From a virus: 25,108 nucleotides of DNA. Location: positions 1-25,108 of the IMG/VR virus record IMGVR_UViG_3300042691_007652; one strand, given 5' to 3'. Under the pieces are notes generated by a model. That model did no database searches. It had not been told where the DNA came from and was given only the letters and a program-made list of their open reading frames with translations. The translations under genes were made by a program, and so were the position numbers. Of the stretch, positions 15,800 through 22,965 are shown piece by piece (within the stretch, counting starts at the first letter, position 1; each line of letters begins with the position of its first letter).

Positions 15800-17098
15800 G
15801 TGAAGTATAACTCAAAGATTTACGTAAAACTAATCGCTAAAGATAATAATTGTCATAACAAGAACAATTCTATTATCGCTGCGTTTGTTTATGACTTTGA
15901 ATCTGAAAACAAATACTATTACAATTTTTCCCACGGAGATGTAATGGTTGATTCTACATTTGATAAATTCAAAGAAGAAATTGAATCTGGTAAGTATATT
16001 GTTTATGTAAACAATAAAAAGACTTACAAATATTGGTTGAATTGTAAGTTGGTTGATGTAAATTTATTCGGGTTTATCAACAACAATGAAACTCTTAAAG
16101 AGTGTTCATCTTTTACAAAAGACTTTCTTGGTAGAAACTATCATAACATAAACAGTTTCAACTTAATAGTTCCATATGTAAATCATCAAGAATGTTTTGA
16201 TGATGAAGTAGAAACAATTAAAGAGTTACACGAACAAGAAACGGATACATACTGTTTCAAGTTTTTCAATGATATTATTACAGACACATTGTTTGAAGTT
16301 GAAAAGAATGGACTGAAAGTTGATGTGGATGTATTCAAACAGCATTTTAAAGCTCGTACACATGATGGGTTTATATACACAAATTACAACATATACAATC
16401 CTACTGGAAGACCTAGTAATTCATATGATAGCATCAATTATGTAGCTCTAAAGAAAGATGATGGGTCCAGAAATAGTTTTGTGTCTAGGTATGGCGATAA
16501 TGGTCATTTGATGATGATTGATTTTACAGGATTTCATCCATACATCGTAGCTAACCTAATTGATTATAAAGTACCCGAAGAAGAAACCATTTATGAACAT
16601 TTGGGAAAACAATATTTTGGGGTAGAAGAAGTTACATCTGAAATTATTGCTAAATCCAAGAAATTAACGATGGTTAACTTGTATGGCCAAATATCATCTC
16701 AGTATTGTAATATACCATATTTTGCTAAAGTAGAAGCTTTGAAGAATAAGTACTGGGAAACATTCCAAAAGAAAGGATATGTAACTACCCCTATTTATAA
16801 ACGAAAAATTACAAACAAGCATATTGCAGATCCAAATAAGAATAAGTTATTTGCTTATATTATTCAAGCAGCTGAAACTGAACATGGAATTGATAGTTTG
16901 GGTAAATGTGTAAAATTTATCAGCAATAAGAAGATCGTTCCAATATTGTACGTATATGATTCAATCGTATTTGATGTTCATAACGACGAAGATAGTCAAA
17001 ATGTATTGGATTTGATTGATATATTTAAGAATAAAAGGTTTAAAGTTAAGACTTACTTGGGAAATAATTACAATGATTTGAAATTAGTCAACTTATAA
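15800..17098 (+). CDS. Divergent family A DNA polymerase lacking most of the thumb
   Basis: A 432-residue relative of bacterial Pol I. The GTG at 15800 is the first possible start; stops precede it in frame. Residues ~1-150 look like a 3'-5' exonuclease fold without its catalytic acids. EVEKNGLKVD (166-175) matches the start of the polymerase domain and is followed almost at once by DGFIYTNYNIYNPTGRPS (189-206), so the ~100-residue thumb is missing. Motif A is MMIDFTGFHPY with Asp241 kept but His246 where the Pol I steric-gate Glu lies. Motif B is KKLTMVNLYGQ with Lys287 and Tyr295 kept. Motif C is VYDSIVFDV with Asp387 kept in YDS rather than HDE. Both catalytic aspartates remain, so it may still synthesise. 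T4 itself uses a family B enzyme; this may be a repair, priming or accessory polymerase (inference). Confidence 0.75.
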   Translation: MKYNSKIYVKLIAKDNNCHNKNNSIIAAFVYDFESENKYYYNFSHGDVMVDSTFDKFKEEIESGKYIVYVNNKKTYKYWLNCKLVDVNLFGFINNNETLKECSSFTKDFLGRNYHNINSFNLIVPYVNHQECFDDEVETIKELHEQETDTYCFKFFNDIITDTLFEVEKNGLKVDVDVFKQHFKARTHDGFIYTNYNIYNPTGRPSNSYDSINYVALKKDDGSRNSFVSRYGDNGHLMMIDFTGFHPYIVANLIDYKVPEEETIYEHLGKQYFGVEEVTSEIIAKSKKLTMVNLYGQISSQYCNIPYFAKVEALKNKYWETFQKKGYVTTPIYKRKITNKHIADPNKNKLFAYIIQAAETEHGIDSLGKCVKFISNKKIVPILYVYDSIVFDVHNDEDSQNVLDLIDIFKNKRFKVKTYLGNNYNDLKLVNL

Positions 17099-17123
17099 AT
17101 ATATTTATATCTATATTTATAAG
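17092..17123 (+). promoter_or_regulatory. 12-bp perfect inverted repeat, possible late promoter/operator
   Basis: CTTATAAATATA (17092-17103) and TATATTTATAAG (17112-17123) around an 8-base loop, overlapping the end of the polymerase-like gene and stopping two bases before the ATG at 17126. The left arm contains TATAAATA, the T4 late-promoter -10 consensus, at 17094-17101 in the right orientation. Confidence 0.45.
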
Positions 17124-17125
17124 AG

Positions 17126-19285
17126 ATGAACTTTAAATCCCTAATTAACGATATTTGTTGCGATAGTCGTATCAAGAATGGTACTTTTGATATGACCAAC
17201 ACAGACCATGTTTTTATTTTGCAAGAGTATCTTGAGAAGTATGGCAACGACATTAACACAATTGTAGACAAGACTGCTATACTATTTGAAGCCGGTAGAT
17301 TTCCAGAAAGACAAGCATATAATAAAGACGGAATACTTGTCACTTTTCCAAGCAAAGAATATCGTGATCGTGCTGTAAACAAGGGAACGCATTTTGCGGA
17401 AAATCCTAAAAAAGCACAAGCAAACATTTTTACAGAACCTCCTGCTGACGTTCAATCAGATAAAGATGCATCAAAAGAAGACGAAAAAGATGTGCAAGTT
17501 CCAATCGATCAAGCACTAGACCGCAAGATCGTTGATACTGATGAAGACGAAAGAACTCCCAAAGAAAAACAACAAGATGCGGTTGCTATACAAAGTGTGT
17601 TAATAGGACAGACTCCACTTGTAAATTATAGTGTAGATGAAGCTAAGAAGTTTGGTTTCTATAAAAAAGGATTAGAGTGGTTTGATACAAATGGAAACTT
17701 GATCGGAGAGCAAGTATATGATGAAGCTTCAAAGAAGCCTGTTATTAAACCATCTGTAAAAGGATCTTCTGGCGTAAAGTATAACAAAGAATATTTTAAA
17801 ATAGCAAAAGATAATTTGTTTTACGAGCCAATAGCTGGTATGGATGATGCTGGTAAAACCATACCACCGGAACTTTATTTTCAAAAAGTTTTTGAAACAA
17901 CTAATTTTGATGCATTTAAATTTCCAAGAGGAAGAGATATACAGTTTACATTTAATGACTTCGACAAATATCTATCCACAAACAATGTTAACTTAGTACC
18001 AGCTTCCACTTACGTTAAAATAAGAAGTTTGTCAGATGAGCGATTGGTACAATATAACAAGAACGATGTACAAACTCTTGCGGTATTGTCTATGCTGTAT
18101 AAAAAATATACAAATAAGTTTGTATCTAAAGCTAATAGTGATTTGGATAAATCTTGTCCCGCCAGACAAATGGAAAACTATATCGGTGAGGAATTTAATA
18201 AATCTGGCGGATCAAAAAATGCAGTTGCTAAAAAAATTGCAGACAAGTTGAAAATCGGAAAATATAAAGAAATTAGTGTTCCGGTTAAATCCGTTGAAAT
18301 TTTGGGTACATCGGGATGTAATTTATCCGAGGAGTTTGCTGGTATATCAAAGATATCTAAAACCGATTTAATCATCAATGGCAACATAAAATGTAGTGCG
18401 AAAAAAGCTGGTGGAGCACAAATCGCTTCGTCGCAACATAAGGAACTTACTACAGTAATGTCCGCAGTATTGAAAGACTTTCCAGAGATCAAAAACAAAA
18501 TAGTAGCCAATATAACCGAGACGTTAGCACATTTAATGGAAAAGTCTTTTTATTATGAACACGCCGATGTTATTAATAAGAATCTAACTACATTATCGAC
18601 CAGTACAGATTCAAAGAAAACTAAAGATGCTGTAAATAATTTGATTGGCTTGATTAAAAGTCCAGATGCAGTTAATGATATCAAAATAGAAGAAAAAGAA
18701 ATGCATCAAATGTTGTCGGAATTAAATAAAATTTTCACCGAGGACAAATATAAAAAAGCATTGTTGAGAGAATTTTCAACCGGAGAAAAAAGATTTGGCG
18801 TTGGTGAAAAATGTGTAGCTGATCATATTATGACTTGGGATTGTCAAGGTGATTGCTTGATTTACACAGTAGATGAATTTATAGATGACAACTATAATAA
18901 GATTAAATTTGGTGTTCGTGATAGAGGCAATGAACGCGGCGGATCATTAAGAATTGGAATTTTAAAAGAAGACTATGATGAAACTGATTATCTTTTATTG
19001 GAAAATCAAATCATAGAAGAAAGTTTAATGTCATTCATTAATAATTTAGGTGCGGAATTTAAGAATGTGATTCAAAATAGTTTGGAGTTTGTGAAACATC
19101 TTTCTGCTTCAGCTAAGAGTGCTTTGAATGTATTTTATAATAAAGTAAGAGAGTTTTTCAAAAAAATGGTAATTAAAATATCCATTGCTGTAAAACAAAT
19201 TTTAGATAAAGGATTTGAACATTTTGCCAATTATTTTGACATGGAGCCAAAGATTGACGGTAAATTTGAATTTGAAATACCATGA
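17126..19285 (+). CDS. Large phage protein with a PD-(D/E)XK nuclease-like core
   Basis: A 719-residue protein I cannot name. The best clue lies at 345-436: helix PARQMENYIGEEF (Glu350 or Glu355), then SKTDLIING with Asp414, then CSAKKAGGAQI with Ser424-x-Lys426. That spacing (helix Glu, Asp, (S/E)xK, then a GGAQ helix) is typical of PD-(D/E)XK endonuclease folds. Residues ~100-150 are acidic and disordered. The C-terminal ~90 residues (LMSFINNLGAEFKNVIQNSL to the end) are helical and amphipathic. No Walker or helicase motif. The gene lies between the polymerase-like gene and a 130-aa orphan (ATGA overlap), so DNA processing is possible; a virion structural protein with an inherited nuclease fold is the alternative. 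Function not established. Confidence 0.55.
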   Translation: MNFKSLINDICCDSRIKNGTFDMTNTDHVFILQEYLEKYGNDINTIVDKTAILFEAGRFPERQAYNKDGILVTFPSKEYRDRAVNKGTHFAENPKKAQANIFTEPPADVQSDKDASKEDEKDVQVPIDQALDRKIVDTDEDERTPKEKQQDAVAIQSVLIGQTPLVNYSVDEAKKFGFYKKGLEWFDTNGNLIGEQVYDEASKKPVIKPSVKGSSGVKYNKEYFKIAKDNLFYEPIAGMDDAGKTIPPELYFQKVFETTNFDAFKFPRGRDIQFTFNDFDKYLSTNNVNLVPASTYVKIRSLSDERLVQYNKNDVQTLAVLSMLYKKYTNKFVSKANSDLDKSCPARQMENYIGEEFNKSGGSKNAVAKKIADKLKIGKYKEISVPVKSVEILGTSGCNLSEEFAGISKISKTDLIINGNIKCSAKKAGGAQIASSQHKELTTVMSAVLKDFPEIKNKIVANITETLAHLMEKSFYYEHADVINKNLTTLSTSTDSKKTKDAVNNLIGLIKSPDAVNDIKIEEKEMHQMLSELNKIFTEDKYKKALLREFSTGEKRFGVGEKCVADHIMTWDCQGDCLIYTVDEFIDDNYNKIKFGVRDRGNERGGSLRIGILKEDYDETDYLLLENQIIEESLMSFINNLGAEFKNVIQNSLEFVKHLSASAKSALNVFYNKVREFFKKMVIKISIAVKQILDKGFEHFANYFDMEPKIDGKFEFEIP

Positions 19286-19674
19286 TACAAAAACAATTAC
19301 TTTGCACATTTTCAAATAGTGTAGAATACACAAATGTGTTGAAAGAAATACCTCAACAATATAAATTGATTGATAACAAGATCTTTATATTTGCTAATGA
19401 AAATAATCTGCGGGAATTGTATTTGACATTTAATGTTGAGAAAATTGATCGCAATAATCGTTATAAGGGTACTATTAGTATTCATCGTAAGAAACAAACA
19501 AATACACTATATACGCTCAATGCAATGAATAAGTTGATTGCTGACGAAAACAATGGTGTGTTTGATAAGAACTTCCAATTAAATTGGGAACTATATAAAA
19601 ACAGTATTATACTGACCAACGAAATTGGTGTAAAAATAGTTCCATTAAAGTTGTTTTCTATCTCTGAAGTTTGA
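19282..19674 (+). CDS. Hypothetical 130-aa protein, translationally coupled
   Basis: Its ATG lies in the upstream stop (ATGA), so it is likely cotranslated with the 719-aa protein. The strand-rich sequence contains KGTISIHRKKQTNTLYTLNA, MNKLIADENNGVF, LNWELYKNSIILTNE and VKIVPLKLFSI; it resembles a small conserved family of unknown function in T4-like phages, which I cannot name with confidence. No membrane segment, signal peptide or metal motif. It is the last gene before the gp32 promoter region and could serve as a partner of the 719-aa protein. Confidence 0.65.
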   Translation: MIQKQLLCTFSNSVEYTNVLKEIPQQYKLIDNKIFIFANENNLRELYLTFNVEKIDRNNRYKGTISIHRKKQTNTLYTLNAMNKLIADENNGVFDKNFQLNWELYKNSIILTNEIGVKIVPLKLFSISEV

Positions 19675-19683
19675 TATATATTT

Positions 19684-19712
19684 TTGACTTGATTTCAGTT
19701 GAAACATAGTGT
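19684..19712 (+). promoter_or_regulatory. Candidate sigma70-type promoter for gp32
   Basis: TTGACT at 19684-19689 and, after 17 bases, TAGTGT at 19707-19712 (or CATAGT after 15). The segment resembles the promoter at 3055: both read TTGAC(C)TTGAT, then seven bases, then GAAA. It would give an ~80-base leader. Confidence 0.4.
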
Positions 19713-19736
19713 AGACTGATTTTAGGTTGGTTATGT

Positions 19737-19797
19737 AACGAGTCGAGTGATTCGTTGAAATAATTAACTAATTAACAATTAATCAATTAAATAAATT
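19737..19797 (+). promoter_or_regulatory. Probable gp32 autogenous translational operator: hairpin plus unstructured A/U leader
   Basis: An 8-bp RNA hairpin AACGAGUC-GAGU-GAUUCGUU (19737-19756, one G.U pair) is followed by about 40 bases of unpaired A/U made of imperfect AATTAAC repeats up to the ATG at 19798. T4 gene 32 is controlled by gp32 binding to an upstream structured nucleus and an unstructured A/U leader; this layout is similar. No Shine-Dalgarno is present. Confidence 0.45.
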
Positions 19798-20631
19798 ATG
19801 GCATTAGACATTAGCAAGCTAAAGAGTCGTTTGAACTCTCTTTCAAACACAAATCAAAAATCCAACTTGATTTGGAAACCAAAGCCAGGCAAACAAGTGG
19901 TTCGTATTGTTCCCTACAAGTATGAACCTGATAATCCGTTTATCGAACTAAAGTTCCATTATAACATCAACAACAAGACTTATCTATCTCCTGATAGCTT
20001 TGGTCGTCCAGATCCTATTGTTGAGTTTTCTAATCGTTTGAAGAAGACTGGCTCTAAGGAAGATTGGCAGATGGGTCGTAAGATGGAACCTAAGATGCGT
20101 ACTTTTGCTCCTGTAATCGTTCGTGGTGAAGAGCATGAAGGCGTTAAGTTCTGGGGATTCGGAAAGCAAGTTTATCAAGAACTTCTTTCAATCATCAGTG
20201 ATCCTGATTTCGGTGATATTACCGATCTAACCAACGGTCGTGATATCGTTGTAGAATTCAAGACAGCTGAAGGCGGTGCTAGTTTCCCAGAAACCAGTAT
20301 TCGTGTTAAGCCAAATGTTAGTGTAGCTGTCGATCCAAAGAATAGTCAGTTGCTTGACGCTCTAAAGACTCAAGTTAATATCTTGGATCTTTTCCCAGAA
20401 CTATCCTATGAAGAACTCAAGGAAGTTATGGATAAGTGGTTGAATACTGATGCGGAAGCCACTGATGCAGCTGTTCCAACCGCAACTGCTTCAACGGCCA
20501 CAGATGATGATGAACCTCCATTCACAGCACCTGCTAAAGCCGCAACAGCACCGGCATCTTCACCAACTGCTGCTAAAGCAAAAGGTAAAGATAGTGTAGA
20601 ACAAGCATTTGATGACTTGTTTAACTCCTAA
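19798..20631 (+). CDS. 32: Single-stranded DNA binding protein (T4 gp32-like)
   Basis: A 277-residue relative of T4 gp32 (301), which coats single-stranded DNA and organises replication, recombination and repair proteins. The N-terminal MALDISKLKSRLNSL corresponds to the cooperativity domain. The OB core follows: NLIWKPKPGKQVVRIVPYKY, ELKFHYNINNKTYLSP and KFWGFGKQVYQELL. The tail is a flexible Ala/Thr/Pro/acidic stretch ending in the acidic tip EQAFDDLFNS that binds partners. The zinc ligands of T4 gp32 are gone: the protein has no cysteine, and the T4 CPVC-type segment reads DPIVEF. Arg is CGT almost throughout, as in the tail-tube gene, consistent with high expression. The leader has a probable autoregulatory hairpin; a terminator follows. 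Confidence 0.92.
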   Translation: MALDISKLKSRLNSLSNTNQKSNLIWKPKPGKQVVRIVPYKYEPDNPFIELKFHYNINNKTYLSPDSFGRPDPIVEFSNRLKKTGSKEDWQMGRKMEPKMRTFAPVIVRGEEHEGVKFWGFGKQVYQELLSIISDPDFGDITDLTNGRDIVVEFKTAEGGASFPETSIRVKPNVSVAVDPKNSQLLDALKTQVNILDLFPELSYEELKEVMDKWLNTDAEATDAAVPTATASTATDDDEPPFTAPAKAATAPASSPTAAKAKGKDSVEQAFDDLFNS

Positions 20632-20642
20632 AAAATAAAAAT

Positions 20643-20676
20643 AAGCCGGTGGAGTTTTTATACCCCACCGGCTTTC
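20643..20676 (+). terminator. Intrinsic terminator after gp32
   Basis: Ten-bp perfect stem AAGCCGGTGG / CCACCGGCTT (20643-20652 with 20665-20674), 12-base loop, preceded by A's; only three T at the end, so read-through into uvsX is likely. Confidence 0.8.
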
Positions 20677-20690
20677 TAGTTATATACGTT

Positions 20691-21833
20691 ATGGCAAAGA
20701 AAAGTGTTACAAAAGATACAACGGGTCAACGTGACGAGTTAATCGAAATGTTGGCGAATGAGCTTAATAAAGCAAACAAAGACGGTGGTAAAATTGCACA
20801 TTTCCTAGATGAACAAGATAATCCCGCAGAAATTACTGATTGGATTAGCACTGGTTCTTCTATGCTTGATCTAGCAATTAGCAATCGTCCACACGGCGGT
20901 CTACCAGTTGGCAAGATGGTTGAGTTTAACGGTCTTGAAGGTACTGGTAAGAGTCTAGTATCTGCACATGTTGTTGCTGATACACAGAAGAAAGGCGGAG
21001 TTGCTGTAGTAATCGATACTGAAAACTCAGCTGCGCCTGATTTCTGGAGAAGTCTTGGTGTAGACTTGTCTAAGCTATTGTATGTTCAATGTGAAACCGT
21101 TGAAGATATTTTTGCTCAGATGGAGAAGATGATCGCAATTGTTCGTAAGAGCAACAAAGATCGTATTCTCACAATCATTGTAGATTCTGTAGCAGCAGCA
21201 TCTACTAAGGCAGAACTTGAAAGTGATCATGGTAAGGATGGATTTGCGACGGGTAAGTCTATTATTATCAGTAAAGCAATGCGTAAAATTACTACCATGA
21301 TTGGTAAACAGAAAGTATTGACTGTATTTACTAATCAATTGCGTCAGAATCTAAATGCTATGGCATTTGGTGACAAGTACGTAGTAAGTGGTGGTAAAGC
21401 TCTAGCATATCATTGTAGTGTACGTGTTCGTTTGAATAACGCTGGTAAACTCAAGAAGGCTGAAGAAGTCATCGGAAATGAGTGTAAAGCTGTTGTTATC
21501 AAGAACCGTATGGGTCCGCCTCAACGTCAGGCTAATTTTGATATCTACTTTGATAGCGGAATTGCTGACTATAGTAGTTGGATTAAAGTTCTAAAAGAAC
21601 AAAATCTAATTAAACAGGGTGGTGCTTATTACACTTATAAGAAGAACGATGGAAATGAATGGAAGTTCCAATCCAAAGACTTTGTAAGCACAATGCAGAG
21701 TGACAAAGAATTGAGTGAAGAAATTTACTTGAAGATTTGTGATGCTGTAATTATGAAATACAAAGATCCTAATAGTCAAATTATTGAGGATGCTGTTGTA
21801 GATACAGAAGAAACTGCAGGCAACGAAGAATAA
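20691..21833 (+). CDS. uvsX: UvsX/RecA-like recombinase
   Basis: The strand-exchange protein that pairs single-stranded DNA with duplex for recombination-dependent replication. ATG at 20691 chosen; an in-frame GTG at 20649 lies inside the terminator stem. In the 380-residue protein, Walker A is GLEGTGKS (81-88), the catalytic region VVIDTENSA (106-114), Walker B TIIVD (161-165), and the DNA-binding loop region FTNQLRQNLNAMAFGDKYVV lies at 213-232. Length matches T4 UvsX (~390). The C-terminus is acidic (TEETAGNEE). It lies between gp32 and RNase H, with only 59 bases to gp32 and 3 to the next gene, as a replication-recombination operon. Confidence 0.93.
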   Translation: MAKKSVTKDTTGQRDELIEMLANELNKANKDGGKIAHFLDEQDNPAEITDWISTGSSMLDLAISNRPHGGLPVGKMVEFNGLEGTGKSLVSAHVVADTQKKGGVAVVIDTENSAAPDFWRSLGVDLSKLLYVQCETVEDIFAQMEKMIAIVRKSNKDRILTIIVDSVAAASTKAELESDHGKDGFATGKSIIISKAMRKITTMIGKQKVLTVFTNQLRQNLNAMAFGDKYVVSGGKALAYHCSVRVRLNNAGKLKKAEEVIGNECKAVVIKNRMGPPQRQANFDIYFDSGIADYSSWIKVLKEQNLIKQGGAYYTYKKNDGNEWKFQSKDFVSTMQSDKELSEEIYLKICDAVIMKYKDPNSQIIEDAVVDTEETAGNEE

Positions 21834-21836
21834 CGC

Positions 21837-22904
21837 ATGAGTGGATTCAGTTCATCTGAAAAGAAGAAACTGTTCTCCTTGTTTGAAAACATCAAGGAGG
21901 GTGCTGGAAGTGATGGTCTCAAAAAGACTACCAATTCTGACATCCTCCTTGTTGATGGCCTTAATACTTACATTCGTAGTTTTATGGCCATTCCTTCACT
22001 CAATGAAGATGGATTGCATACTGGTGGTATTGCTGGTTTCTTAAAGAGCATTGGATATGCAATTAAATTACTTTCTCCTACCCGAGTTATTATTGTATTT
22101 GACGGTAAAGGTGGTAGTCAGAAACGTAGAAAGATTTATCCAGATTACAAAAACGGTAGAAAGACCGACATTCGTCTTAACCGTAATTATGAAGAACTAT
22201 CTTCTTCAAAGATTGAGTCTGTTAATTTTAAAAAAGAATTGATTCGTACTGTAAATTATTTAGATACATTGCCTGTAACAGTTATGGCAATTGATCAAAT
22301 AGAAGCAGATGATACAATTGCTTATTTAGCTAAAGAAACTTTCAAAGACAGTAATGTAACAATTATGTCTACTGACAAAGATTTTCTTCAGTTAGCAAGT
22401 GACAAGATTAAAATCTGGAGTCCAACCAAGAAGAAAGTATTTGGTTGTAAAGAAATAGTAGATGAATATGGAATTACATGTAATAACTTTATCTTTTATA
22501 GAATTATGGAAGGTGATGTTAGCGACAATATTCCAGGTTTAGATGGTGTTGGATTGAAAAGAGTAGTTAAAGCATTTCCATTTTTATCAGATGGAAATCA
22601 AGCTTGTTTACAGCAAATTTATAACTATTCTGAAAATCATCGGGGAGAATATAAAATTTATGAAACTGTATTGAGTAATAAACTATTGCTTGAACGCAAT
22701 TATGAATTGATGCAGTTACATAACACACAAATTCAATCTTTTACACAACTACGTGTAGAAGAAATAATAAATACTCCCGTTAGAAAAATTGATAAAATTA
22801 GTTTCTCAAAACTAATTACAGAAGACAAAATGTGGAACAACATTCCTAATTACCATATCTGGTTAAACGAATGTTTCGGTAAATTAAATAGTTTCGTAGA
22901 ATAA
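21837..22904 (+). CDS. rnh: RNase H / FEN-type 5'-3' nuclease (T4 rnh-like)
   Basis: A 355-residue metal-dependent flap nuclease that removes RNA primers from Okazaki fragments. Seen: LLVDGLNTYIRSF (37-49), VIIVFDGKGG (84-93) and QKRRKIYPDYKNGRK (95-109). The acidic clusters are IEADDTIAYLA (Glu156, Asp158, Asp159), MSTDKDFLQLA (Asp180, Asp182) and GDVSDNIPGLDGVG (Asp227, Asp230), the last being the helix-hairpin region. All expected metal ligands are present. The first ~33 residues are an extra charged N-terminus. It begins 3 bases after uvsX (TAACGCATGAG) and so is cotranscribed with it. Confidence 0.92.
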   Translation: MSGFSSSEKKKLFSLFENIKEGAGSDGLKKTTNSDILLVDGLNTYIRSFMAIPSLNEDGLHTGGIAGFLKSIGYAIKLLSPTRVIIVFDGKGGSQKRRKIYPDYKNGRKTDIRLNRNYEELSSSKIESVNFKKELIRTVNYLDTLPVTVMAIDQIEADDTIAYLAKETFKDSNVTIMSTDKDFLQLASDKIKIWSPTKKKVFGCKEIVDEYGITCNNFIFYRIMEGDVSDNIPGLDGVGLKRVVKAFPFLSDGNQACLQQIYNYSENHRGEYKIYETVLSNKLLLERNYELMQLHNTQIQSFTQLRVEEIINTPVRKIDKISFSKLITEDKMWNNIPNYHIWLNECFGKLNSFVE

Positions 22905-22909
22905 AAAAA

Positions 22910-22928
22910 CAACGTCATTTAGATGTTG
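22910..22928 (+). other. Small hairpin after RNase H gene
   Basis: Seven-bp RNA stem CAACGUC / GAUGUUG with a five-base loop, one G.U pair. It follows a run of A but has no T-tract, so termination is doubtful. It overlaps the -35 of the next promoter. Confidence 0.35.
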
Positions 22929-22954
22929 AGCTTCTTCAAATTCAGTGGTATAGT
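22926..22954 (+). promoter_or_regulatory. Candidate sigma70-type promoter for the helicase gene
   Basis: TTGAGC at 22926-22931, 17-base spacer, TATAGT at 22949-22954. A start near 22961 would leave only about five bases before the ATG at 22966. Confidence 0.55.
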
Positions 22955-22965
22955 AGAGTTATCTT

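Noticed and set aside
19282-19674. 130-aa protein as a T4 late-transcription or helicase-loading factor
   Set aside because: No recognisable motif of gp33, gp55 or gp59; left as hypothetical.
20649-20690. GTG start for UvsX upstream of the ATG
   Set aside because: Lies within the gp32 terminator stem; the extra 14 residues do not fit UvsX.
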